A DNA stretch of 64,000 nucleotides from Thunnus maccoyii (GCF_910596095.1 NC_056544.1:9533155-9597154); one strand, 5' to 3'. Positions 1 to 19,287 are shown, counted from the stretch's first letter. A program made the numbers and translations. Notes: generated from the letters alone by a model not told the origin.

Positions 1-97
1 GTTTGAATTATTCCACTAAAGTAAAACACAGCCAGACACTAACCTGTTGAAAGGCTGAATGTCTCGACTCTCTGACTCGTCCTGTTTTGCTTCACAG

Positions 98-120
98 GGA
101 AATATTTGGCGGATAATTAG
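98..120 (+). CDS. sgip1: Probable last coding exon of sgip1 (partial gene)
   Basis: A pyrimidine-rich tract ending in a clean acceptor (ttcacag, 91-97) is followed by two bases and the codons for KYLADN and a TAG stop at 118-120. SGIP1 is an endocytic adaptor with a C-terminal mu-homology domain that works in clathrin-mediated uptake at the plasma membrane. The identification rests mainly on synteny: in human, SGIP1 lies immediately upstream of DYNLT5 on the same strand, as here. A short basic-to-acidic tail of this kind is what I recall for the family, but I cannot verify it. The intron would be phase 1. The rest of the gene is outside the window. The alternative is a chance acceptor followed by a short open frame. 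Confidence 0.5.
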
Positions 121-1024
121 TGGACCTGTTTGTGAACGGAACCAAGAGAATCAATGGCTTTTGACTGTGAAGACTACGGATCCATCCCATGTTTAGTGCA
201 TTTGAAACTTGAGATATAACAGAATAATATAACATAACACACACAAACAAACAGATGATATTTGACTTTATAACATCATATTCAGTAGACTGACTGCTGC
301 TGAGTTTATGCAAGTAAATACAAATCATTAGTTTTGTGCACTTGGAACACTTATGGGCTTACATGGAGTAAAATATAGGGAAACCCTGATTCTTTGTTCT
401 TGTTTCAACATAATTGTGGATTCATACAGTGATCCAGCCTTATTCATTTCAGTTTCTTTTGTCTAACTGGTTGTCATTGCAAATGCACTGTAAAAGATAA
501 TGTGAATAGATTATATAATATTGAAACAATCTTAAACAAGGTGGAAAAGAATGGAAAATGTAAAAAAAACAATATGTAATATAGGTTTGCTTTTCAGTTG
601 TATTCCAATAAGTTATAGGTTACATGGTAATATCTGATTTACACTGCCACCTCAAATCAGATTTTTTTTTCAATCATGTGCGACTGATCTTTATCGTTGT
701 CTAAGCAGAATTAATTGTTCTGTGTAGACAGCCTTGGAAATGGCAGAGCCCATTCTATCAGTCTTGTGATTAAAGGTGATTGGTCAGTTCACAGTTCAAA
801 ATGACCCGCAGCGCCGGACTAACACTCTGAATCTGAAGGTGCTTTTATGTGGGATTATATTTGTGCCTCAATCCTAAATGCATGACAGGACATTTTGAGC
901 AGAGGAAGGGATCTTTTGCAAGAACATGAGAAATTATTATCAAAAAAAATTTCTTTTGAGCAAACAAAAATCTACTCGGTGCTCAATAAATGTATGTGCG
1001 TGTTTACAATTTTCTTCATAATAT

Positions 1025-1265
1025 CCTCTAGACCCAGTGTTTGGTTTGTCCGTTCTGGGCTACTGTAGAAACATGGCAGGCTCGGTGGAAGAGGACCCAT
1101 TCCCTATGTAGATATAAAGGGCTCATTCTAAGGTAACAAAAACACGATTCTTATTTTCAGGGCAAACAGACTAATTAAAACATATTTATGAATATTATGT
1201 TCCATTTCTGCCAAGTCTGTTCTGCTAGATGTCACTAAATTCTACACACTGCACCTAAATTAAAA
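1025..1265. repeat. Dispersed teleost MITE-like repeat
   Basis: The block running from the 'gacccagtgtttggtttgtc' motif to 'ctaaattctacacactgcac' matches, from memory, a repeat found in very many copies in perciform-like fish genomes. It has no coding capacity. The right end resembles the terminus of the next repeat (1400-1435), so two related short elements probably inserted near one another. Confidence 0.5.
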
Positions 1266-1289
1266 ACCTGAATTTAAATTTGAGAAAAT

Positions 1290-1436
1290 GAGTATACTGA
1301 CTGAGAGAGGCCTGTTTGCGTTTTTCGCAGCCCCTGTAGGTTCTCTTACACGCTTGGAAGGGGAGGGATTATCGGTTGGTTGCAATCTCCAACCTCACTG
1401 TTAGATGCCATTAAATCCTACACATTGGTCCTTTAA
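1290..1436. repeat. Second MITE-like fragment
   Basis: It contains the motifs 'cagcccctgtaggttctc' and 'cacgcttggaaggggaggg' and ends 'taaatcctacacattggtcc' followed by tttaa. The ending echoes that of the preceding repeat. It is probably a one-ended or truncated copy and is non-coding. Confidence 0.45.
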
Positions 1437-1765
1437 GTTTAAAGCTTGTAGTGATGAACCCACAGAGAATTATCACCAGACTGCAGCTCCCTTCAAGTCT
1501 ACAGGGCTTTATAGCGTCGTTTAGCTCATTGTTTCTGTTTTACAACCTGCAACTTCACTGTTTTGGCTAACTCTCACCACTCTCATTGCTTCGATTCCAG
1601 CTGCAGCGGGCAGATATTTTTGGCAAAAAAGCTCTGATAAACTGATTGTACACTACCTTACCAGCAACAAACAGCATAGTTAGTTAGCGACTAGCTGGTG
1701 AACGTAATGAAGCATTTTGCAGCTAAAGAGCAAGAAATTTCCCTCAGGAGTTAGCAAAGACCAGA
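1437..1765 (+). repeat. Dispersed repeat, copy 1 (paired with 23603-23890)
   Basis: It shares ordered motifs with 23603-23890 on the same strand: 'cagagaattatc', then a 'gcagtc/gcagct' block, then 'tttagctcattgttt', a 'tgttttaca' block, and 'gcagctaaagagc'. This shows a dispersed family with at least two copies in the window. No open frame is present, and I cannot place it in a named family. Confidence 0.5.
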
Positions 1766-3885
1766 AACAGAGCTAAAAGGAGAGTAAATATTGCACTTCC
1801 ATTCATCAAGTGGACACAGACAGGACTCCAAATAAATACTAATGTTAATAACCAATAACAATAGTTAGCTTGTGCTTATCTGGCAGAAGTTAGGTAGCTA
1901 CCTAGCTAAATGTAGACTAAATTACACAGAATAAAGAAAAACAATGTAATTATGTTAAAAAACTGTATTAATGTATTATTTATTATGCATGTGGCTGTGT
2001 TTCTTCCAGTGCTTCCCTATCTTTTTTGTAACTGATAATTCTACTAACAATCAGATTGGAAACAAAACAGCGGATCAGAAATTACCCCAGTTTTCTGATT
2101 GGCTGAAATTGTAACAAAGAGAGCTTACTACTGTGCGCTTATATCGATAATAACATAACAAACATACAACTAAATTTATTGAGCACAGAATAGATTTTTG
2201 TGTGCTCAAATTAAATAATTGTCTGTGTGATAATAATTTCTCTAGAAAATATAATGTATGTGCTTGTGCTCAAATGTTCCATCCTGCAGTCAGGATTGAA
2301 GCTCACACATAATGCCATACTTTTATACATGCAGCCTTTACCACTACTTTGATGGCATTTTGCCATTAACGGGTCATGTGAACAAAAAGCTGATACTGGC
2401 AGTAAATCAGTTACAGCAGTTTGACCTGCTGGAGAACAAAACATTACCACTGTGGACACGTGCAATTCCGAGATACATCAAATTCCCCACAACCGTGGAC
2501 TTTGGTGGTATTTTTGGTGGTGTGTGATTGGTCGTAAGCTGCTACTTTCAGTTGAACAATTTATTCTGTTGTGACTGAATTTATGTCTGAAAGAGCCTTA
2601 AGATGTTTGATGCATACAGAGCCAGATGTGAGTGCCATACGGTGGTGAAAAGGAGCTTTAACTTTAAGGAGGAATATTGAGGGACCAGAGCTGACGATTG
2701 TAGGAGTTGCCTTTAATGCTGCTTGGCCAATTCCTTTGACCATGATCTTTGATAGAGGTCTTGAAAACGATTATTGGGGGACATCACAGAATGAAAAGAA
2801 ATGTCTGTTAAGAAGGCAGCACTGTTCATGTCCCTGCTGTTATACTTTCTTCCTTTTCCACCATGTTGAATAAATGTTTTATCATTTTCTAATAGCAATA
2901 TTTAAGTGTAAAAAGTGTACATAAAAAGCTATGTTTCAAATATTTCTCTGGGCATATGGATGTGTCTGTGATTGTCTCTTGGTTTATTGATGTCAGCACT
3001 CATAAGGCATTAGGTTATATGTGACGACACCATTTCATCAATTGTTTTACATGTGGGTTTCTTGTACAGTACAAAAAAAAAGTGTTACTGTTGATGAATA
3101 ACTCCAAACGGTGCCGCATGAAATCTGCATTTGTCCATCACCAGTCTTATCAATGCAATACCACCAACTTATCCATTCCAATAAGGTCATGACGCGTGTG
3201 TTATTGTATAATCGTGCTATGAGAGGAGACTTTTTGCCTTCACTTAAACCTCCACTCTCTGTTTTGCTATTGTTGAAACCTTCAGAAACTCATTGTCAAT
3301 AAATTTGGCATGTATTCATTAATATTCCCACTCCATGAATCTGCTGTAGGTGTTTCTATCTCCTGTGTTTGACTTGCACACAAAACAAACCTTAAATTTC
3401 ATTCATAAAATATTTCATGGCTTCATGTCACAACATGTAAGGTTTGATATGTGTTTGAACATCACATTTTATAGAATGTTTTGATGTGTTGACTCACAGT
3501 TTGGGTGTAATATTTCATTTAGTTCTTGTTGGGCTTTAGGAATAAGAAAAAAAACACACACACATGGGTCTCTGAGTTAATTAAGAATAATACTTCGAAC
3601 TTTCTGTTAACGCTTGTGTTTTTCTTTGCCTTATTTGTGAACATACACAAGTCCTCAATATCAGAGGGTTTCTGTAAGTTTATTTTTTCTACAACTTTTT
3701 GGCTGTATTTCTTTCACTGTATTAGACACAGAATATGCAAACATTTCATGTAAATTTCCCATCCAAAGATTTTGAAAGTAAATATATTAAAAAAAAATCA
3801 ATATAATGTAATACCTGTTTTACTTGGTAATAAAGAAAATGAAATATGAGAAAAGTATCTCTCTCTCATTTGTTCAAAGATATTC

Positions 3886-4350
3886 AAGGATTCAAAGGTT
3901 TTATTTGTCACATACAGGATTGTGAAATGACATTCTGGACTGTGCAATATTAGATAATATAAGAAGAGAGAAGAAGAATTGGAAGGGAGGAGGGGGCTTA
4001 GGGGATTATAAAGAAATATAAAGAGGAAAGATTTAAAGACACATTAAACATGAAAAAACATAAATAAGCATTAAGATATGGATAAAGAAACAATACTTAC
4101 ACTTAATGTATGGTATAGTTAGCAGCAAGTGAGCAAGTGAATGTGCAAAAAAGACAGCAGAATGTGCAAGAGCAGAAATACCAGTATATTTGCTACATTT
4201 AGACTATATACTATATACACTATACACCACATTTTCTACATCGATAAACAGTCCATTACTGCAGTGAGAGGAGTCTTTGTATATATAAAACTATATTTCT
4301 TACAGTTTATAGTGTGTACATATAAATCAGATTGTGAAATTGCATGTTAA
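3886..4350 (+). repeat. Dispersed repeat with 'ttttatttgtcacatac' head
   Basis: The head 'aaaggttttatttgtcacat' followed by 'attgtgaaatgacattctgg' and a long A-rich tail resembles the copies at 8270-8580 and 44010-44400. Such 5'-diverse, A-rich blocks are abundant in teleosts and look like truncated retroposon or MITE remnants. The right end lies just before the dynlt5 promoter. Confidence 0.4.
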
Positions 4351-4394
4351 CTATGAATGTTTTTTTTAATTATTCATCAAGATTTATTCCTAAA

Positions 4395-4417
4395 TTACGT
4401 CACACGCACTGACGTCA
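4395..4417 (+). promoter_or_regulatory. CRE-like pair before dynlt5
   Basis: A TTACGTCA octamer (4395-4402) is followed by a perfect palindromic TGACGTCA (4410-4417), the consensus cAMP-response element bound by CREB/ATF factors. A GC-rich box (ccccgccc) follows near 4433. The cluster lies about 120 bp before the inferred first exon of dynlt5, so a promoter role is likely. Activity is inferred from sequence only. Confidence 0.55.
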
Positions 4418-4454
4418 CCTTTGCCTTGAAAACCCCGCCCACTTACTGATCATG

Positions 4455-4468
4455 GTTGTCATGACAAC
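4455..4468 (+). promoter_or_regulatory. X-box-like RFX palindrome before dynlt5
   Basis: GTTGTCATGACAAC is a perfect 14-bp inverted repeat with the two GTTNYC half-sites, zero extra spacing, that RFX factors bind (the X-box). X-boxes near the start site mark many cilia genes. DYNLT5 belongs to the ciliary Tctex1 light-chain group, so the site fits its context. Confidence 0.6.
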
Positions 4469-4469
4469 A

Positions 4470-4867
4470 CCAAGCTCTCCGGGGCGAGCTAAGGTAGCAG
4501 TTTGTTCTGCTCGGTTCGAGAGGTCCTGAAATCGGTAAAAACACATGTTAAATTTCACTGACCAATATTTCCGTGTGTCTCATTTTGCCACGATATGTCC
4601 TGTAAACCTTTACTCTTATCCAGTGAGCGTTAACCCAAAGAATTATCAATTTACATCGCCAATACAACGAGGTTAACCTAAAAAGCTAAGTGAGCATAGC
4701 TTGGATCACTTAAACGTTACGGTCTAACGTTAACTCTATTCGTGTATTTTCACTAAAAATGAATGTGTTCCTTTATCGAGAGTGTGTATTTGATATATCT
4801 CCAAGTGCTATTTGGAGTTAACTACCTTATGTTTTGATATGAGCTACTGACAATATATTTAATGCAG
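4470..4867 (+). other. dynlt5: dynlt5 5' UTR exon and first intron
   Basis: A plausible non-coding first exon ends 'cctgaaatcg' at 4534 before a gtaaaa donor. A matching acceptor (aatgcag) ends at 4867, directly before the 44-bp untranslated leader of the ATG exon. The transcription start cannot be fixed from sequence, but the X-box and GC box place it at about 4470-4500. Confidence 0.5.
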
Positions 4868-4911
4868 GTTTTTCATCCTGTAAACACAAGCTAAAGGAGG
4901 AGGAAGTTGTC

Positions 4912-6088
4912 ATGTCTGATCAGGTTAAAGACAAATCCCAAAGAAGAGAGAAGAAGACAGGAAAGGCGCCCTCAGAGGGAAGCCATGGAGTCAGAGGCAA
5001 AGAAACAACTGGCAGGACCAAGGAGTGAGTTGTCCAAACATCCAGACAATATAAGCTGATATCCACCCTTTATCATTCTTTTTATTCTTTTTCAGTCATC
5101 TTTAATACCTTTAATAGCATCTTATCTTTCATTAGTTTGATACTGGAAGTCAACTCTGCAGTTATTACTTATTTGGAAATCAGACAACCTTTTCCTGACA
5201 ATTTCTTCATCCTGATCTTGTCTTTCAGTTCTATAAGCACTGTGTCGTGCATAGATGAGCTAGCACACCATGACGATAATGCACGGATGGTCGTATCCAT
5301 GGAAAACACCTACCAGATGGGTGAGATAATGTTCATGAGCACAACAAACACACCACAGTATCATCACCAACTACAAAACTGTGGTTTTGATCCTTTTAGG
5401 CCAGATTCAGTTCATTAAAGTATCATGAGGGATGGAGGCTAAACAAGACTAGAAACATGTCAAAGCAGCAGATATTTTGATGCAATATTCATAGATTTTA
5501 ATCCATCTCAGCTTTTCAAACAATGCACTTTGCTCTCCTAGTTCAAATTAATGCATCACAATGTTTTTACACCCCTGTTAAACACCAAAGCAGTCACGCA
5601 CAAAGTCAAATTTATTCAGTCATGGTATTGTTGTTTTGTTTTTGTTTTTTTGACCACAGGACCTTACAAACGCTTCCCTGTTCCTGCTGTCACAGACATA
5701 CTGAAGGATGTACTCACCAGTTACCTCCAAGAGGAGAAATATGAAGTAGAATGGTCTCGACAAATGACAAAAACAATATGTGAGGTAAATTAAAATTCTG
5801 TGAAAAGCTCGTTCAAGCAGCACCTTAGTAACACCTCGGGCTTTCTGCTGTATCAAGGCTAATTCTGTGGGTTGCCTCTCTTAGGTGATAAGAGCCCGTG
5901 TAAAGGACCTCATGATCCCCCGATATAAGATCGTCACCCTGGTTCACATCGGCCAGCTCACAGGACAGAGCATGCAGATCAGCAGCCGCTGTCTTTGGGA
6001 TGCATCTAACGACACCTTTGCCTCTCACTCTTTCAAGAACAGCTCTCTGTTTGGTGTAGCAACTGTCTACGCCGTTTACTTTGAGTGA
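4912..6088 (+). CDS. dynlt5: Dynein light chain Tctex-type 5 (Tctex1 domain protein)
   Basis: Coding exons are 4912-5024, 5229-5320, 5660-5784 and 5885-6088. They total 178 codons, giving 177 aa, close to the human protein of about 179 aa. The N-terminal 40 residues are basic and disordered-looking ([15 protein letters not shown]). The Tctex1 fold fills roughly residues 70-177 and shows the family signatures '[15 protein letters not shown]', '[18 protein letters not shown]', '[17 protein letters not shown]', 'SRCLWDA' and '[20 protein letters not shown]' near the C-terminus. Family members are light chains that bridge cargo or intermediate chains in cytoplasmic and axonemal dynein. This paralogue is poorly characterised and linked to cilia. 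All introns are GT-AG with phases 2, 1 and 0. The gene is convergent with insl5, whose stop codon lies 280 bp away. The Tctex1d1 (DYNLT5) identity rather than DYNLT4 is supported by synteny with sgip1, insl5 and mier1. Confidence 0.93.
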
Positions 6089-6262
6089 AGCACAGAAACT
6101 GGTGTGGATGTCAAGTACACAGGACTCATTTTAGTCATGCATTTCTCACTGTTATGAAAAGATTGCTGTTGTTGAACTTTTCTTTATCTATGTTGCACAT
6201 TTTGCCACATACATAACAAGACAAGACAAAAATTTGTTACCAAAATTCAATGTTTTTTTAAT

Positions 6263-6268
6263 TTTATT
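6263..6268 (-). terminator. Candidate poly(A) signal of insl5
   Basis: AATAAA read on the minus strand, about 100 bp beyond the insl5 stop codon. It is the nearest canonical hexamer. It also lies within the probable 3' UTR of the convergent dynlt5, so the two transcripts may overlap. Confidence 0.5.
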
Positions 6269-6367
6269 TTTCTAGCATGGAAAGTGAAATCACATCACCT
6301 TAAACATGTTCTCATGGTTATATTTCAAACTAATGAATCACTGGTGACCTCCTTGGGATGTTGCCCT

Positions 6368-6786
6368 CTAGCAGAGCATGGAGAGATCATTTTTTCGACA
6401 GCCTAGTGTACAGCACACTGATATTAACGCCTGGTTTTGGTCCCGCCAATGACGGTCCATCGCTGGCACATCTGTTCTCTTTATGAGGTTTGGATCCCTG
6501 ATGCCTGCCAAAAGATATCAGCCTTTGTTTAACAGGAGCCAAAGCTATTATTTTGATTAAAAAAGAAAAAGGAGATATTAACATCAACAATTCAAGTGAC
6601 TGTGTACTGACCGTATGGCAAAGCCTTCTCTTCTCCTGTCAGCCTTCTCCATCTGGATCCTCCACAAGTGAACACCACCGCCCGCAGGAGTGCCCGGCCA
6701 CACAGCCGCATGGTGTTTGTGTTATTCTGTGTCTGAACATGTGCTACACACCACAGCAGCATCGCAAGCAGGAGTAAGGATCTCAT
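6368..6786 (-). CDS. insl5: Insulin-like peptide 5 (relaxin family preprohormone)
   Basis: There are two exons, 6786-6612 and 6504-6368, split by a 101-bp phase-1 intron, the usual position within the C-peptide of this family. The product is 103 aa. Residues 1-20 form a signal peptide (MRSLLLLAMLLWCVAHVQTQ). The B chain carries RLCGRALLRAVVFTCGG (residues 27-43), with the relaxin-type arginine pair R31 and R35 and the two B-chain cysteines (29 and 41). The A chain has CCTLGC and ends in a cysteine (C89, C90, C94, C103), the invariant CC-x3-C-x8-C pattern. A furin-type RHWR (76-79) precedes the A chain, predicting a 24-residue chain starting DQNQ. INSL5 is a gut hormone acting through RXFP4. 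In human INSL5 is also adjacent to DYNLT5 on the opposite strand. The start was chosen at the methionine opening the signal peptide; an upstream in-frame methionine would add a polar extension. I see nothing broken. Confidence 0.93.
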
Positions 6787-8269
6787 GGTGCTGTCAGATA
6801 GGAGGCCAGATACTGCGCTGAGATACTTTACACACAAACACACTCTGTTGTCTTCGTAAAAACATCTGTCCTTATCGGCCCTTTTATGCAGAGTCTCCAG
6901 TGATGTCACACACTATCCGAAGTCTTCCTCAGGTAGGTCCCGAGGAAGCAGCGTGTCTTGCGTCATCATCATTTGCTTTTAACAACAGGTGTTAATCTGG
7001 CAATGCGGGATATGTGTGGGAATCTAGGCCATTAGAAGGATCACTGATTGACTACATTTTCGTAAATGTTAAAGAGAAGAAATTGCCCTTTTATGTCTAG
7101 TCTGCAGGGATTTTACTGCCGCAGATTTAGCAAAGTGTTGCCTAATGGATCGCTTGAGACGCTATGACAAACTGAGGTGATGGCTATCTACATAGCAACA
7201 TAGTGGGGCGTGGGGCCACTATCATGGACATAAATCAGTGATTCCGAGAAGAGATAGCTGCATTTACCGATTTACCGGTACACTTGTTGTCAAATTGAAC
7301 TGTGTCATGGAATAGAGCTGATCTCAAAATAGTCATTACCAGCCCATTTCTAAATATCAAAGATGGAGCCGGTAGGGCTAAACACAACCAAAATCCAAAA
7401 TATAGTTCCTGTTATAAATTTCTTCGAGAGGAGTGTACGTCGTTATACAGAACTGATGACAGTTATAATGTGTTATTTTGAACTAGACTCAAGTCAGGTC
7501 CTTTGGCCTTAAAGCAGTTGATGATATGGTGTAAAATTAGCTTGTTTTTTATAGTATCTGGTAATATTTATTTCACATTGTACAGTCCTTTATCTCTTAG
7601 ATTCTTGGGATTTACCCACACATTTTACATATGTGATATTCACCCCTGTGCCAAAGGACCTCTAACCACCAGGGGCTTTTCTTTTGGTCACAGCTGAGGC
7701 ATTACAGTAAAGGGCCCTTGGGTATTGCTGCCACTGGCCAGGTCAGTAATCCACCTTTGAAGTAACTGTTTTCATGCAGCTGTTTTTTTTTTTTTTTTTT
7801 AAATTAAAGCACAAATAGACCTTTTTTCAAATCATGATTTCGTCTTGTCATAAAAAATACAGGTGTTATTAATAACATTAATGATATTATGCATGACAAG
7901 TTACTGGTTGTACTTCAATGTAAGTGACCCATCTTTAATGTCATTAGTTCCACTCGTGCTTCTCCTCTAAACACAAGTCACAATGTGTACTGTGAAAATA
8001 GTTTACCAAGGGTCCTGTTAATGTGAGACAGTTAACAGGATCTGTTTTGATCCAATACTGTAAGATATTCAGCAGTCAAAAATTTGTTAACCTACAACAG
8101 TAAGAAGGCAAAATGTTATTATTCTGAAAAAAACAAAACAAAACATGGCACTCTGGGAAAAATCTCAAACTCTCAAAATACTCAAAGTGTGTATGAAATG
8201 CTAGAATTAAGTGCAAATGTACAGAGGATTTGAGTTACTACAAAACCGGAATATATTTTCCATTTCAGG

Positions 8270-8580
8270 CTAAGATAAGATAAGATAAGATTTTATTGAT
8301 GCCCAGACGGGAAATTGGCATGTTACAGCAGTGCAGGAAACAAGGAAACAGATAAGAACTAGGAGTAATAAACACAACAAAAAAGGTCAAGTAAATGGAA
8401 TTCAATCCATATACAATACATTATAAACATTACAATACTTAGGCTAAATGCATGACCTGACTTGCTGGCTTGTAAAAATAGAAAGGTTGTGTAAAATATG
8501 TGCAGAAGTAATGGTTCTGGTAGATGTAGTTATAGTTATATTTGTATATTTTATATAGGTGAAGTACCTACATACATATA
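8270..8580 (+). repeat. Dispersed repeat led by (GATAA)n
   Basis: Four copies of 'ataag' lead into 'attttattgatgcccagacg' and an A-rich body. The head is a familiar teleost retroposon/MITE-like form and resembles those at 3886 and 44010. It is non-coding. Confidence 0.4.
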
Positions 8581-8813
8581 CTGTATATATCCACAATAGC
8601 CTACCAGTCAAAAGTCTGAACACCCCCCCAATCACTTGAATGAGAAAGTGTGTCCAAACCTGTGTCCAGAACCATACAGGGGTCAACCTTGTTTTGAAAT
8701 ACCATGTACATCATTTAAATCTACAGCATATATGTGTAAAGTTGGGTTTTTGTTATTTCTATAATATTACGGTGTATTCTACTCATAGTTACACATCTGT
8801 GTCTCTGCACTAG

Positions 8814-9065
8814 TATTAGGGCCATAATTTTTTTCAAGATCACGAGAATAAAGTGAGAATATTTCGAGGAAAAATAAAAAAAATCATAATATTAGGAGAA
8901 AAAAGTGTTAACATTAGATGTAACCACTTAGTTTATTCTCATAAAATTACTTTTTTTGTCGTAAAATCACTACTTTATTCTCGTACTATTACGACTTTAT
9001 TGTTGAGATATTATGACTTTATTCTTTAAATCTCATCATTTCTTCCTCTCAGTGTGGCCCTAATA
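8814..9065. repeat. Palindromic MITE with TATTAGGGCCA ends
   Basis: The left end reads TATTAGGGCCA (8814-8824) and the right end TGGCCCTAATA (9055-9065), exact inverted repeats. The body is a low-complexity series of 'gaataaagt', 'attacgactttatt' and 'attatgactttatt' units that also pair across the element. No transposase is encoded. It lies about 170 bp before the mier1 start codon. Confidence 0.6.
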
Positions 9066-9130
9066 TTCTGCCCTAAGATCTACATGTATGTGTTAAGTAA
9101 TATTTTTGTTATTATTTGTTATATTCTAGT

Positions 9131-9236
9131 CATTCTAGTGAGTTTCGGGGGCATTACTCTCCATCCTGCAGGTGGGCGGGGCTCTACATCCGGGAACTGC
9201 AGCTGACCCCTGACGTGACCCTGCAGGATTGCAAAC
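9131..9236 (+). promoter_or_regulatory. mier1 proximal promoter / 5' leader
   Basis: This short GC-rich stretch (gtgggcggggct, an ETS-like catccggga, and a tgacgtga half CRE) lies directly before the mier1 ATG and after the MITE. It is TATA-less, as expected for a broadly expressed gene. The exact start site is not visible. Confidence 0.45.
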
Positions 9237-17724
<8,488 letters not shown>

Positions 17725-19281
17725 AAGCCTCCTGAGCTCAGCGAAGTTGACTAATAGACACTGATTTGGGGTAGAAAACAAAAAGTTGCTTCTTCCCCGC
17801 TTATGGGTAAGGAGAGCAGGGGATGAGGAAGATGAGCCCCTCTCAGTCCTCAAGTGTAGTATCTCCTGAGAGCAAGGACTCAATGACTCACTCTCTGATA
17901 AGGTCAAAGGTCACTGAAAATCACACCTTGAAGAACACAGCCAACCAAACTGCAGCTGATCCTCCGGGGGGGAAGGGGCAGTGGCTGCCCCACACCCCCC
18001 GTCCCTCCAACCCATCCATGTAGTGACTGCCTGCAAAGCTCATCCCAAAGTACCACAGCTCCATCATGTCCTACTAAACACCTTCTACCATCATCTTTAT
18101 TCCCTTTTTGGAGACTGACTGACAAATTTTTTGCCAAGAATCTCTTTTTTTCTATTTGTACTCAAAGAAAATAAATTCCCTGTAATATTTTTTTACACAA
18201 GAGATATTTATATTTTTTAACAAAAAAAGAAAAGTCTATGATGGGTGTTTGCTGTTCAAGCCATTTGAACATTTGCTGAAACTGGGGACATGTTTTTAAC
18301 GATTATGTGCTTAAGTTGTCAAAAAGAGGCAAAGTAGGCAAACACGAGATAAGCCGGTGCTGTCGCTGGCTCACTGTAGTTGCACTTTGATTGTATGTTT
18401 CTCATCGTTATTGATAAGGAGTGGTGATGAAACCCAGCAGAATTACATTTTCACTCCTTCACCTCTGAACCCGCTCTGGCCTCTGTCACGGCTGTCTGTT
18501 TGATTCTGATAAATAAACCAATGGGTTTCTCCCCCCGCAGGTTTGTTTGTGTAAAGCAGCTGACATCAGTGATGTCCTGTATTATAACTCATCACGTAGA
18601 AGATCGCTGTATTTTTGGATTTTCATAGTCAGTGCTTTGCTCAACGCTTTGTTTTTACTAGACAGAACGTCCGTGATTTTTAATGTAAAGTTTGTATAGA
18701 TTTCTTACCTTGAACAGTTGGTACATTTTTTTATAACCGTCTGTTCATCTCTGTACTTTCTGGTCTTCCTTGTAGACTGTGCTTTTTGTTGAGAAACTTT
18801 TTTCGCCTATGTTGCTCTGAAATGTATGTAAAAAGTAGCCATTCCTTTTTTTTTCTCCCTCAGTTCGGCAGCACTTCCCATTCCTAATATGATCCTGCTA
18901 TTTCTGAAATGTTTGTTGCAGAGAAACATCTTTTTGTGCATCATGGTTTAGTGTGCTGCTCGCCTTTGGTTGAAAAACTCTGCTTCCTCAAAGCACTTAG
19001 TTTCAACCAATATGTACTGTCTGTTCTCTAAGTGGCTTCAGAGCAGTGGATTTCCAGCAGGTAAACAGGTCAGGTTGACATGAGCGTGTGACCTGAAGAC
19101 CTAAACCATTTTGGTACAGTAGCTGTTCAGCTTAAGTGTTTTACTTTGTACTCCAGCTTTGAACTTACATTCACAAATTAAGATAAGTTTGTCTCAAAAG
19201 ACGTTGATCCATTTAGTCTTTTTTTTTTTCCCTTATTGACAATGATGTCTTGTTTTTTTTTTCTCTGTAAATGACAACATG

Positions 19282-19287
19282 AATAAA
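19282..19287 (+). terminator. mier1 poly(A) signal
   Basis: AATAAA followed by a GT-rich stretch. This gives a 3' UTR of about 1.6 kb from the stop at 17724. The UTR is T-rich, with several short AT-rich runs (18180-18235, 19210-19265). It is the best-placed hexamer before the convergent slc35d1. Confidence 0.6.

Larger units (their letters stand above)
121..4370 (+). other. sgip1 3' UTR and/or spacer with nested repeats
   Basis: I see no coding exon here. If the sgip1 exon is right, its 3' UTR begins at 121. Possible polyadenylation signals (AATAAA) occur near 2870, 3297 and 3829. The stretch 1020-1760 is a patchwork of dispersed teleost repeats listed separately, and 3886-4350 is another. 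AT-rich sequence of 2210-2900 has short open frames on both strands, but none resembles a known protein. Confidence 0.5.
6787..9130. other. insl5-mier1 spacer
   Basis: This holds the insl5 upstream region and the mier1 upstream region. No coding exon was recognised. The human neighbour DNAI4/WDR78, which sits here in mammals, was not found. The spacer contains a poly-T run (7783-7800), a GATAA microrepeat with an attached dispersed repeat (8275-8580), and a palindromic MITE (8814-9065). Confidence 0.6.

Noticed and set aside
2211-2898. Cluster of short open frames on both strands
   Set aside because: No splice-supported continuation, no recognisable domain and AT-rich composition. They are treated as UTR or spacer.
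6592-6909. Upstream in-frame methionine of the insl5 frame (6909)
   Set aside because: The 41 extra residues are polar and would bury the signal peptide. The methionine at 6786 starts a classic secretory signal.
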